This document shows positions 23,437 to 31,678 of a DNA stretch of 64,000 nt, piece after piece. The DNA is taken from contig CAYNKA010000002.1 of NCBI GenBank assembly GCA_964397655.1, positions 379,626 to 443,625 on the forward strand. The letters run 5' to 3'. Source of the DNA: CAYNKA01 sp964397655. GTDB lineage: Bacteria > Spirochaetota > Spirochaetia > DTKZ01. The position numbers and the translations under genes are program-made. Every line of letters starts with the position of its first letter. The stretch's first letter is position 1. The notes under the pieces were generated by a model that ran no database searches, had not been told where the DNA came from, and saw only the letters and a list, made by a program, of their open reading frames with translations.

Positions 23437-24618
23437 TCATTTCGTCACCGCTATCCTGATCCTGTTCCCGTTCGCGAGTTCGATGATGCCCTTGCCCAGC
23501 TTGTGCACGCCGTTCTTCCGGTAAGGCGAGCCCTCGGCCACCGCTTCCTCGTCCTCGATCCTCACCCTGAGGCCGAAGAGGCCGCGCTCGAGGCGGAAGA
23601 CCGCCTTGGTCTCGTCGCCGATCGAGGGAAGGCTGTCCTGGATCGAGTTGAAGAGGAGCCAGGACCAGGGCTTCATGCTCCGCTGGAGCGTGTCGGCCTT
23701 GCCCATGACGTTGTCGCTGATGGAGAGCCTGATCGGCCGGAAGGCGCGGTAGAGAAAGAAGATCGCGAGGACGACGAGGATGAGCGCGAGCCCGGCGAGG
23801 ACGGCGATCACGACGGCCGGAGAAATGCCCAGGGAGAAGGCGATGCCGCCGAAGATGCCGGCTTTCTTCCGCTCCTCGGCTTCGCGGGCCGCTTTCTCGG
23901 CTGCTTCCTTGGCCGCTTTTTCGGCGGCGTTCTTCGTTTCGAGTTCCTTGCGGGCGGTTTCGGTCTTTTCGTAGTACTCCTTGATGTCCACCTTGGAGAG
24001 CTTCGCGTCGGTGGTCCTCACCACCGAATTCTCCACGGAGTCCGCGATTTTCTTCGCGTCGGTCTCGCTGCCTATGCCCACGACGTAGAGGAACCAGCCG
24101 GCCTTGGAGATCTTCCGCCCGATGTCCTTGAACCGCTCGTCGAGGGCGAGGTCCTTTCCGTGGAAGGGGCTCGTCTTGGGCGGCGTGTTCTTGCCGTCCG
24201 TGATGAAAAGGATCGTCTGCTTGGAGGTGCTGTTCCGTTTGGAAAGCATGTCGTAGAGCTTCTCCATCGCCGTACCGATGTCGGTGAAGTCGTCGTCCGC
24301 CTTGAGGCCCCTGATCTTCGCGAGGATCGCGGCCTTGTCCTGCGGACCAGAGATCCGTTGGGAGAAGAATTCCTTGGCGGTGTTGCCGAAGAGGATGAGA
24401 CCGAAGAAATCGCCGTTCTCGAGAAGGCCCTCGACCACGTCCTTCTCCAGGTATTTCTTGATCTGGACGAATTTTCCCTGCTCGTTCATGCTCCCCGAGA
24501 CGTCGAGGATGACGAAAACGTCCTTCGCTCCGTCCGCGGACGCGGCCTGGGCGGGAAGGCCCACCGGTCGGGAAAGGAGCGTGAAGGCGAACAGAACGGA
24601 AAGCATCACATGCCTCAT
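23437..24618 (-). CDS. exported von Willebrand factor A domain protein with C-terminal anchor
   Basis: A 393-residue protein with an N-terminal signal peptide (MRHVMLSVLFAFTLLSRPVG). The vWA domain (about 30-210) has an intact metal-ion site DVSGSMN, a later TDIGTAM threonine and FITDGK. A charged Ala/Glu/Lys coiled coil (about 215-255) leads to one membrane helix (VVIAVLAGLALILVVLAIFFLY). The cytoplasmic tail may be a small beta domain. The start at 24618 is favoured by a run of G residues upstream and by the signal peptide. Its function, perhaps envelope adhesion or stress sensing, is unknown. Confidence 0.75.
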   Translation of the reverse strand: MRHVMLSVLFAFTLLSRPVGLPAQAASADGAKDVFVILDVSGSMNEQGKFVQIKKYLEKDVVEGLLENGDFFGLILFGNTAKEFFSQRISGPQDKAAILAKIRGLKADDDFTDIGTAMEKLYDMLSKRNSTSKQTILFITDGKNTPPKTSPFHGKDLALDERFKDIGRKISKAGWFLYVVGIGSETDAKKIADSVENSVVRTTDAKLSKVDIKEYYEKTETARKELETKNAAEKAAKEAAEKAAREAEERKKAGIFGGIAFSLGISPAVVIAVLAGLALILVVLAIFFLYRAFRPIRLSISDNVMGKADTLQRSMKPWSWLLFNSIQDSLPSIGDETKAVFRLERGLFGLRVRIEDEEAVAEGSPYRKNGVHKLGKGIIELANGNRIRIAVTK

Positions 24619-24647
24619 CGGAACCCCCCTAGATTCGTTCGTAACAA

Positions 24648-24656
24648 AGTATACCA
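24648..24656 (-). promoter_or_regulatory. extended -10 of the vWA gene
   Basis: TGGTATACT on the minus strand is a textbook extended -10 (TGnTATACT), about 30 nt upstream of the start. No good -35 is visible, as expected for this class. Confidence 0.45.
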
Positions 24657-24703
24657 CGAAAACCGGGCGGCGACGCGGGCATCCGGCGAGGCCGCCCGCC
24701 CTG

Positions 24704-25267
24704 CTACCGGGCGCCCCAGAGGCCGGCCTTACTCTCCCGTGCCTTCTTCTGGAGGGCGCGGAATTCCTCGAGGAACTGGAAGGGAAAGGCCGTATAGGCG
24801 TGCCCGTAGCCCTTCTCCACGAGCTCGGCGTTGAAGCACCTTCCCTTTTCCGTGTAGACGTAGGCGAGAAGCCTGCCGTAGCGGTCGCGGAGCGTCCGGT
24901 CGAAGGCGAGGCGGACCGTCTTCTTCGAGAGCGCCGCCTTCGTGAAGGCCGAGGCCTCCTTGCCGAAGAACTGGACGGGCTTGGAGGGATGGACCGTCTC
25001 CGGGGTGTCGACGCCGACGAGCCGCACGCGTTCCCGCGTGAAAAGCCCGTCGGGCGGGTTCTTAACCGTAACCGCGATCGTGTCGCCGTCGACGACGCGG
25101 GTCACGACCGCCTCCGTCATCCGCGAGAAGTCCGCGTCCCTGCACGAAGCGAGGCCGGCGACGCGGTAGATCGTGCCGCTCCCTCCCTTGGACGCCTGCG
25201 CGTGCGGAGCTGGGACGGAGGCGACGAGGAGGAGCAGGAAGGCCGGGAAGGCAGGGATGCGTCTCAT
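24704..25267 (-). CDS. thermonuclease (SNase) family protein, exported
   Basis: A 187-residue protein: signal peptide (MRRIPAFPAFLLLLVASVPA, cleavage near AHAQA) and a staphylococcal-nuclease OB-fold domain. Catalytic features are the VVDGDTIAV segment, RLVGVDTPET with the usual Asp-Thr-x-Glu pair, and the FDRTLRDRYGRLLAYVY arginine region. It should cleave DNA or RNA in the periplasm with Ca2+. It lies 14 bases after the cNMP/HD-GYP gene and is probably cotranscribed. The start is set by the signal peptide; a longer in-frame reading through the upstream gene is not real. Confidence 0.85.
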   Translation of the reverse strand: MRRIPAFPAFLLLLVASVPAPHAQASKGGSGTIYRVAGLASCRDADFSRMTEAVVTRVVDGDTIAVTVKNPPDGLFTRERVRLVGVDTPETVHPSKPVQFFGKEASAFTKAALSKKTVRLAFDRTLRDRYGRLLAYVYTEKGRCFNAELVEKGYGHAYTAFPFQFLEEFRALQKKARESKAGLWGAR

Positions 25268-25281
25268 GACAGGAGCCCCCT

Positions 25282-26346
25282 TCAATCCTTGAACCTGTCG
25301 TGGATGTCCTCGAAGAGCCGGATGTTCTCGAGCATGACCTCGGTCATCCGGGGGTCGAAGAACGTGCCAGAGGAGCGCCCTATCTCCTCGCGGGTCTCCT
25401 CCTTCGTCATAGGCGGCTTGTAGACGCGCTTGGACAGGAGAGCGTCGTACACGTCCGCGAAGGCCATGATGCGGGCCTCGAGCGGTATCGCCTCGCCGGC
25501 CAGCCTCGTCGGATACCCGGTGCCGTCCCATTTCTCGTGATGGTGCATGCAGATCCTGTAGGCGACGCGGAACAGCTCGGTGTCGCATTGCTGGAGGACC
25601 TTGTCGAAGACGTCGGCCCCCGCCTTCGCGTGGGACTTCATGATCTCGTATTCCTCGGGGGTGAGGCGCCCGGGCTTGAGGAGGACCGCATCGGGGACCG
25701 CTACCTTTCCGACGTCGTGGAGGGGCGCCGCGTGGAAGAGGCTTTCGATGAAGCCGTGGGTTATGGTCGAGCGGTAGCGGGGATCCTCGGAGAGCTTCTC
25801 GGCGAGGAGGACGCAGTAGTTGCGCGTCCTCTCGACGTGGACCCCGGTCTCCGGGTCGCGGGAATCGGTGAGGTCGGCGATGGCGAAGGTGAGCGCCCGA
25901 TAGGCGCCGAGGAGTTCGTTCGACGTCCTCTTGGTCAGGGCGGAGAGCCGCTTCGTCAGCACCTTCGCGATCCGCTGGGCGAAGGCGGGGTCCTGGTCGA
26001 GGATTCCCGCGAAATCCCCGTGATCGAGCTGGAGACATTCGGTCGGGACGAGGGCCCTGATCGTGGCGGACCTCTCCTCCCTCGAGATGAGGGCCATCTC
26101 GCCGAAGGCTTCGTTCACGCCCATCCGGTTGATCTCGCGCTCGCCCCAGCCCATGTCGCGCAGGACGGATACCGAGCCCTTCACGATGACGAACATGCTG
26201 TCGCCGGTCTCGCCCTCGCGGATGATGGTGCTCCCTCGCTCGAATTCGACTTTCCGGAAATGGCGGGCTATCCGCTCGACCGATTCCCGGCTCAGGCCGG
26301 AGAACATCTCGCTGCGATCCAGGATTTCCTTGAGGTTATCGATCAT
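25282..26346 (-). CDS. cyclic-nucleotide-binding domain plus HD-GYP protein
   Basis: A 354-residue protein. Residues 10-125 form a Crp-type cNMP-binding domain (IIREGETGDSMFVIVKGSVSV, FGEMALISREERSATIRA). Residues 150-335 are an HD-GYP domain with HDVGKVAVPD, the later HHHEKWDGTGYP and FADVYDALLSKRVYK. It probably hydrolyses c-di-GMP under control of a bound cyclic nucleotide. The GYP motif and HD pair are intact. A ribosome binding site GGAG is 10 nt upstream. It is the first gene of a unit with the thermonuclease, and divergent from ileS. Confidence 0.85.
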   Translation of the reverse strand: MIDNLKEILDRSEMFSGLSRESVERIARHFRKVEFERGSTIIREGETGDSMFVIVKGSVSVLRDMGWGEREINRMGVNEAFGEMALISREERSATIRALVPTECLQLDHGDFAGILDQDPAFAQRIAKVLTKRLSALTKRTSNELLGAYRALTFAIADLTDSRDPETGVHVERTRNYCVLLAEKLSEDPRYRSTITHGFIESLFHAAPLHDVGKVAVPDAVLLKPGRLTPEEYEIMKSHAKAGADVFDKVLQQCDTELFRVAYRICMHHHEKWDGTGYPTRLAGEAIPLEARIMAFADVYDALLSKRVYKPPMTKEETREEIGRSSGTFFDPRMTEVMLENIRLFEDIHDRFKD

Positions 26347-26516
26347 TCCGCGGCGGCTCCTTTATAAAGGGTATCCCATTCCTCAGCCTCATGAACTGAC
26401 GGGCACGAAAATTCGCTCGATATGACCCGGCATCCTAAATTTTCGGCAGGAGGAACGTAAAAACCAGAAAGAAATTCCCGTTTCCTCCGCATCGGCGGTT
26501 CCGAAACCGCCTCCGA

Positions 26517-26545
26517 TTGACCCCGGAGGTTCTTTTAATTACTAT
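26517..26545 (+). promoter_or_regulatory. ileS promoter
   Basis: TTGACC and TACTAT with a 17-bp spacer form a strong sigma70-type match. It gives a leader of about 93 nt. Confidence 0.7.
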
Positions 26546-26551
26546 AGAAAG

Positions 26552-26644
26552 GTCAAATCGGCATGAGGTGAACGACCTTCCGATCTCATCGCTATTGGTA
26601 ATTCGTTTAGGCACGGAAAGTTCCTGCGTCTCAAGGAGGACGAG
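26552..26644 (+). other. structured ileS mRNA leader
   Basis: The predicted leader contains mutually exclusive pairings: AAGGTC with GACCTT, and, offset within it, ATCGG with CCGAT and ATGAG with CTCAT, which can form only as alternative or pseudoknotted structures. A short stem GCA-GGAA/TTCC-TGC lies just before the AAGGAGG site. It is not a T-box that I recognise, as no T-box NTGG bulge context could be identified. Confidence 0.35.
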
Positions 26645-29600
26645 TTGTACAAGCCGGTCGATCCAAAAGTGAGCTTCCCGAAGCTGGAAGAGGAAGTCCT
26701 GGAATTCTGGGAGAAAAATGACGTATTCAAGCGTTCGATTTCCCAAAGAAGGGGGGGCGAAGAATTCGTCTTCTACGACGGCCCGCCCTTCGCCACCGGT
26801 CTTCCCCACTTCGGCCACTTCGTTCCCGGCACCATCAAGGACATCATCCCCCGCTACCAGACCATGAAGGGCAAGATGGTCGAGCGCCGTTTCGGATGGG
26901 ACTGCCACGGGCTCCCCGTGGAGTACGAGATGGAGAAGGAACTCGGCATCTCCGGCAAGCGGGAGATCGAGAAATTCGGCATCGCCAAATTCAACGAGGC
27001 CTGCAGGTCCATCGTGCTCCGATATGTTCGCGAATGGCGCCGCATCGTCACCCGCATGGGCCGCTGGGTCGATTTCGACGACGACTACAAGACGATGGAC
27101 CCGGACTACATGGAGTCCATCTGGTGGGTCGTGAAGCAGCTCTGGGAGAAGGGTCTCCTCTACGAGGGCTACTACATCCTCCCCTACTGCCCGCGCTGCT
27201 CCACCGTGCTCTCGAACCACGAGCTCAATCTCGGAGGCTACCAGGACGTCCACGACCCGGCGATCACGGTCAAATTCAAGCTGAAGGACGAGAAGAACAC
27301 CTTCATCCTCGCTTGGACCACCACGCCATGGACCCTGCCCTCGAACCTGGGCCTCGCCCTCGGCGCGGACATCGACTACGTGAAGGTCGAGGACGACGAG
27401 GAATGTTACATCCTCGCGAAGGAGCGACTCGGGGCCTACTACAAGGATCCCGCCGCGTGCAGGATCGTCTGGACGAAGAAAGGCGCGGAGCTCGCCGGCC
27501 TCGTGTACGAGCCCCTCTTCCCCTACTTCAAGGACCTCGCGGCCAAGAACGCCTTCCGCGTCCTCACCGGCGACTTCGTGTCCACCGAGGACGGGACCGG
27601 CATCGTGCACATCGCGCCGGGCTTCGGCGAGGACGACTACCGGATCATGAAGGACACGGGCGTGCCCACGGTCTGCCCCGTGGACGAGGAATGCCGCTTC
27701 ACCAAGGAGGTGCCGGACTACGCTGAGACCTTCGTCAAGGACGCCGACAAGGCGATCATCAAGAGGCTCAAGGACGAGAGGAAGCTCGTCAAGCACGAGC
27801 AGTACCTCCACTCCTACCCCCACTGCTGGCGCTGCAAGAGCCCGCTCATCTACCGCGCCGTCTCCTCCTGGTTCGTGAACATCGCGAAGATCAAGGACCG
27901 GATGGTGGCCGCGAACCAGGAAATCTACTGGATGCCCGAGCACATCAAGGACGGCAGGTTCGGCAAATGGCTGGAGGGCGCCCGCGAATGGGCCATCTCG
28001 CGCAACCGCTACTGGGGCAACCCGATCCCGATATGGAAATGCGACTCCTGCGGCGGGCGGGAGTGCATCGGTTCGCGCGCCGAGCTCAAGGAGAAGTCCG
28101 GGAGGGACCTCGAGGACCTCCACAAGCACTTCGTCGACGACGTGACTTGGAAGTGCTCCTGCGGCGGCACGATGAAGAGGATCCCCGAGGTCCTCGACTG
28201 CTGGTTCGAATCCGGCTCCATGCCCTATGCGCAGAACCATTACCCCTTCGAGAACAAGAAGCACTTCGAGGAGCATTACCCCGCGGATTTCATCTGCGAG
28301 AGCCTCGACCAGACCAGGGGCTGGTTCTACACGCTCCACATCCTGGCGACCGCCCTCTTCGACAAGCCCGCGTTCATGCACAACATCACGAGCGGCCTCG
28401 TCCTCGCCTCTGACGGCAAGAAGATGTCCAAGTCCGCCAGGAATTACACCGATCCCGTGGACGTCATCAACACCTACGGCGCCGAGGCGCTCCGGCTCTT
28501 CCTCATGCGGTCCGCGGTCGTCAAGGCCGAGGAGGCGCGGTACAACGACGAGGGCGTCAAGGAGACGCTCAAGACCGTCATCATCCCGCTCTGGAACTCC
28601 TACAGCTTCTACGTCACCTACGCGAACATCGACGAGGCCGCGCCCTCGTCCGCGCCCGAGAGTCCCGCGAATCCCCTCGACCGCTGGATCCTCTCCGAGA
28701 CCGAAAGGCTCGTCGCGGAGGTCTCCCGGGAACTCGACCGCTACGACCTCGTGCGGGCGATCGAGCCCATCGTGGACTACATCGACGTGCTCAACAACTG
28801 GTACATCCGCAGATCGCGCAGGCGCTTCTGGAGGAGCGAAAGCGACCTCGACAAGAAGGAGGCCTACGAGACGCTCTGGCACGTCCTCGTGACCCTTTCC
28901 AAGGTCGCGGCCCCCATTCTTCCCTTCGTCTCCGAGGCCGTCTACCTCAACCTCAAGACCGAGGGCATGCCCGATTCCGTCCATCTCGCGGACTACCCGG
29001 AGGCGCGCGAAGACAAGCGCGACCACATCCTGGAGCTCAAGATGGCGACGGTGCGCAAGGCGGTCTCCATGGGCCGCGCCATCCGCAGCATGCACGCCAT
29101 CAAGACCCGCCAGCCCCTCAAGGCGCTTCACCTCGTGACGAAGAACCCCGAGGAGAAACGCATCCTCATCGAGATGGAGGACATAATCCGCGAGGAACTC
29201 AACGTCAAGGAAGTCGTCTTCCGGGAGAACGAGGAGGACCTCGTCGAGTACAAGGCGAAGCCCAACTACCGGGTCCTCGGCAAAAGCCTCGGCAAGGACA
29301 TGAAGGCGGCCGCGGAAAAGATCGAGGCCCTCTCCATGCGCGAGATTTCGCACCTGCTCGACGGCGCCACGCTCGACATAGGCATCGACGGCCGAACCCT
29401 GGAGATCACCAAGGAGAGCGTCGAAGTCCGGCGCTTCGAGAAGGAGAACCTCAAGGTCCTCAACGAAGGCTCGCTCACCGTGGCGCTCGACCCGGAGATC
29501 ACCGAGGACCTCAAGGCCGAGGGCGTGGTCAGGGACATCGTCCGGGGGGTGCAGACCCTCAGAAAGGACATGGGTCTGGACGTCACCGACCGGATCGACC

Positions 29601-29776
29601 TCTTCCTCGACGCCGAGGACCCCGAGGTGGAGGATTCCGTCGAGGAATACCGGGACTACCTCGCCGCGGAGACCCTGTCGACCTCGATCTCCTGGGAGAA
29701 GAAGGATTCATCGAGGCTCATCGAGTGCGGAGGGATGAAATGCCGCATCGCGCTTTCGAAGGCGAAGGGCGCCTGA
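26645..29776 (+). CDS. ileS: isoleucyl-tRNA synthetase, eukaryote-like type
   Basis: A 1043-residue class I synthetase charging tRNA-Ile. The HIGH motif is in GLPHFGHF near residue 58, the KMSKS motif is in DGKKMSKSARN near 597, and the editing domain includes TTPWTLPSNL and GTGIVHIAPGFGEDD. The FGWDCHGLPVEYEMEK motif and length mark the type 2 (eukaryote-like, often mupirocin-insensitive) form, as in spirochaetes. The TTG start is set by an AAGGAGG site 6 nt upstream. The 3' end overlaps the next gene by 37 bases. Confidence 0.96.
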   Translation: MYKPVDPKVSFPKLEEEVLEFWEKNDVFKRSISQRRGGEEFVFYDGPPFATGLPHFGHFVPGTIKDIIPRYQTMKGKMVERRFGWDCHGLPVEYEMEKELGISGKREIEKFGIAKFNEACRSIVLRYVREWRRIVTRMGRWVDFDDDYKTMDPDYMESIWWVVKQLWEKGLLYEGYYILPYCPRCSTVLSNHELNLGGYQDVHDPAITVKFKLKDEKNTFILAWTTTPWTLPSNLGLALGADIDYVKVEDDEECYILAKERLGAYYKDPAACRIVWTKKGAELAGLVYEPLFPYFKDLAAKNAFRVLTGDFVSTEDGTGIVHIAPGFGEDDYRIMKDTGVPTVCPVDEECRFTKEVPDYAETFVKDADKAIIKRLKDERKLVKHEQYLHSYPHCWRCKSPLIYRAVSSWFVNIAKIKDRMVAANQEIYWMPEHIKDGRFGKWLEGAREWAISRNRYWGNPIPIWKCDSCGGRECIGSRAELKEKSGRDLEDLHKHFVDDVTWKCSCGGTMKRIPEVLDCWFESGSMPYAQNHYPFENKKHFEEHYPADFICESLDQTRGWFYTLHILATALFDKPAFMHNITSGLVLASDGKKMSKSARNYTDPVDVINTYGAEALRLFLMRSAVVKAEEARYNDEGVKETLKTVIIPLWNSYSFYVTYANIDEAAPSSAPESPANPLDRWILSETERLVAEVSRELDRYDLVRAIEPIVDYIDVLNNWYIRRSRRRFWRSESDLDKKEAYETLWHVLVTLSKVAAPILPFVSEAVYLNLKTEGMPDSVHLADYPEAREDKRDHILELKMATVRKAVSMGRAIRSMHAIKTRQPLKALHLVTKNPEEKRILIEMEDIIREELNVKEVVFRENEEDLVEYKAKPNYRVLGKSLGKDMKAAAEKIEALSMREISHLLDGATLDIGIDGRTLEITKESVEVRRFEKENLKVLNEGSLTVALDPEITEDLKAEGVVRDIVRGVQTLRKDMGLDVTDRIDLFLDAEDPEVEDSVEEYRDYLAAETLSTSISWEKKDSSRLIECGGMKCRIALSKAKGA

Positions 29777-30666
29777 AGGCGGCCCTCGCTCTGGCCGTCG
29801 CCGCCGTTCTGGCCTTCGGCCTCGGGGCCTGCAGGACCCCGTCGCCCCCGGTCGTCCTGCCCCACGCCTCCCGGGCCCTCCCCGAGGGCAGGGACTTCTA
29901 CTTCTTCCTTTCGGTGCCGAAGAACCGGGCCTTCCTCGAACGTTTCTTCCGGGAAAGCGGCCTCGCCTCCCGGGGCTCCGACTACCTCATCGCGAATTCC
30001 CGCCTCGTGTACGGCGCGGCTTCCATCGCCTCCGGCCGCGAGCCGGGCCTCGTGCTCGTCGCCGAGGGCGAATATTCCAAGAGCCTGGTCGAATTCGGCA
30101 TCCGGCTCGAATCGGGCTGGGAAGGCGTGGAACGCCGGACCGGCACGGGCTCGTTCCGCGCATTCCGGGAGAAGGCCACGGGCTTCGAGATCGCAGTCCC
30201 GAACGACAGTCTCATGATCCTCGCCGCCGGGAGCACGGCGGAATGCCTCGAGCGGATCGCGGTTCCCGCGGCTGACGCACTCCCACGGGGGGCGGCCGCC
30301 GAATTCGAGTCGCATGCGGCCGCGGCCTTTCTCCCGACGCCGGCGGAGACCGTGATCGGCCTCGCGAGTCCCTCCGCGCCGGCGTTCGACCGACTCTACC
30401 TCTTCGCGGACGCGGGGAGCTCGTCCTACGACCTCTCCGGCAGGCTTTCGGTCCGGGACGAGCGGGACGGCAGGGCCCTGGCCTCGGTGCTCAAGCTCTT
30501 CCTCGCGGAAAAGATGGCGCAGCAGGGCTTCGATCTGGAGAATACGCGGAGGCGGCTCGGGATCGAGCATCGGGGAACGATCCTCGCATTTTCCGGCTTC
30601 GTCTTTCCCGAGGACGACCTCGCGGCCATCCTCGTAGCCCTGCTCAAGAAAGGAAGGATCCCATGA
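29740..30666 (+). CDS. predicted lipoprotein of unknown function
   Basis: A 308-residue protein with a basic N-terminus, a hydrophobic segment (LALAVAAVLAFGLG) and a lipobox-like GLGAC, so it is likely a lipoprotein. The mature part is soluble and mixed alpha/beta, with a segment SLMILAAGSTAECLERIA and a later YDLSGRLSVRDERDGRALASVLKLF region; I recognise no family. ATG 29740 has a GGAGGG site 5 nt upstream, better than the GTG at 29725. It overlaps ileS by 37 bases and hisH by four (ATGA), implying one polycistronic transcript. Confidence 0.65.
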   Translation: MPHRAFEGEGRLKAALALAVAAVLAFGLGACRTPSPPVVLPHASRALPEGRDFYFFLSVPKNRAFLERFFRESGLASRGSDYLIANSRLVYGAASIASGREPGLVLVAEGEYSKSLVEFGIRLESGWEGVERRTGTGSFRAFREKATGFEIAVPNDSLMILAAGSTAECLERIAVPAADALPRGAAAEFESHAAAAFLPTPAETVIGLASPSAPAFDRLYLFADAGSSSYDLSGRLSVRDERDGRALASVLKLFLAEKMAQQGFDLENTRRRLGIEHRGTILAFSGFVFPEDDLAAILVALLKKGRIP

Positions 30667-31271
30667 CCATAGGCGTGATGGACTACAAGGCGGGCAACTT
30701 GAGGAGCGTCGAGACCGCGCTCAGGTCCTTCGGCGTCGCCTTCACGGTATCGGGAGACCCGGACGTTCTCGAGAAATGCGACAAGCTCGTGATCCCCGGC
30801 GACGGGGAGGCGCTCGCCGCCATGACGGTCCTGAACGAAACCGGCCTCGGCGAGGTGATCCGCTCCGCCTTCGGGCGGGGAAAACCCATCCTCGGCATCT
30901 GCATCGGCTGCCAGATCGTCATGGACCGGTCAGAGGAGCGCGACACCTCGTGCCTCGGTCTCGTACCCGGGGAAGTGAAGCGTTTTCCGAAGACGCCGGG
31001 CCTCAAGGTCCCCCACATGGGCTGGAACCAGGTGCACCACGGAGGCTCCCACCCCATCTTCGACGGCGTACCCGAGGACTCTGCCTGCTATTTCGTCCAC
31101 TCCTTCTATCCGGTCCCGAAGGACCCTCGGGACGCGATCGCCTCCACCGAATACGGACTCGTCTTCGCCTCGGCTCTTGCCAAGGGCAGCCTCGTGGCGC
31201 TCCAGTTCCACCCGGAGAAGTCGGCGGCGCCCGGCCTCAGGATGGTGGAGAATTTCGCGAAAAGGCTCTAG
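30663..31271 (+). CDS. hisH: imidazole glycerol phosphate synthase, glutaminase subunit
   Basis: A 202-residue class I glutamine amidotransferase that feeds ammonia to HisF in histidine synthesis. It has the nucleophile Cys in GICIGCQIV, the LVIPGDG oxyanion strand, and the His-x-Glu pair in LQFHPEKS near the C-terminus; MGWNQV is also diagnostic. The ATG overlaps the upstream lipoprotein stop. hisF, its partner, is 12 kb away on the same strand, with its own promoter, and no other his genes are in the window. Its end overlaps a convergent response regulator by four bases. Confidence 0.93.
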   Translation: MTIGVMDYKAGNLRSVETALRSFGVAFTVSGDPDVLEKCDKLVIPGDGEALAAMTVLNETGLGEVIRSAFGRGKPILGICIGCQIVMDRSEERDTSCLGLVPGEVKRFPKTPGLKVPHMGWNQVHHGGSHPIFDGVPEDSACYFVHSFYPVPKDPRDAIASTEYGLVFASALAKGSLVALQFHPEKSAAPGLRMVENFAKRL

Positions 31272-31678
31272 GGCGGTCGATCGAGGCAGCCGACGCAGGT
31301 CCGTACGGCGTTGACGAGATCCTCGTGGCTCCAGGGCTTCTTGATGAAGGCGTCCAGCCTCACTTCCCTCTTCGCGATCTCGATCGCCTCGTCGTCTGCG
31401 TGGCCGGAGATGATGATGCATCTGACGTCCGGACGGGCGGCCTTAACCCGGGCGAGGAACACGTCTCCCTTGGTTTCCGGCATGAGCCAGTCGGAAATGA
31501 TGAGAATGATCCTGACCCCTTCCCCGGACAGCTCGTCGATGATCTCAAGGGCGGCCTTCGCGTTCAGAGCCGTTTCGATCACGTACTCGTCCCCGAACTC
31601 CCCCATCAGCTCCTGTTTCATGGCGAGCAGGATGATGGCTTCGTCATCGACGCAGAGAATGGCCCTGTCGGGTTTCAT
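31268..31678 (-). CDS. single-domain response regulator
   Basis: A 136-residue CheY-like receiver domain. Acidic pair VDDE at residues 10-13, phospho-acceptor Asp in IISDWLMPETKGD near 62, Ser/Thr in IIISGHADD near 93 and Lys in FIKKPWSHEDL near 113 are all present. It has no output domain. The gene overlaps the 3' end of the PAS kinase by 35 bases and is surely its cognate partner; the kinase is frameshifted. It is expected to relay phosphate to another protein. Confidence 0.85.
   Translation of the reverse strand: MKPDRAILCVDDEAIILLAMKQELMGEFGDEYVIETALNAKAALEIIDELSGEGVRIILIISDWLMPETKGDVFLARVKAARPDVRCIIISGHADDEAIEIAKREVRLDAFIKKPWSHEDLVNAVRTCVGCLDRPP

Noticed and set aside
28195..28225. GGTTCGAATCC inside ileS, tRNA T-loop-like
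   Set aside because: It encodes conserved synthetase residues in frame and has no tRNA structure around it.
26435..29353. Long open frame antisense to ileS
   Set aside because: High-GC shadow frame; valine/aspartate/glycine-rich with no domain, while the plus strand is a complete synthetase.
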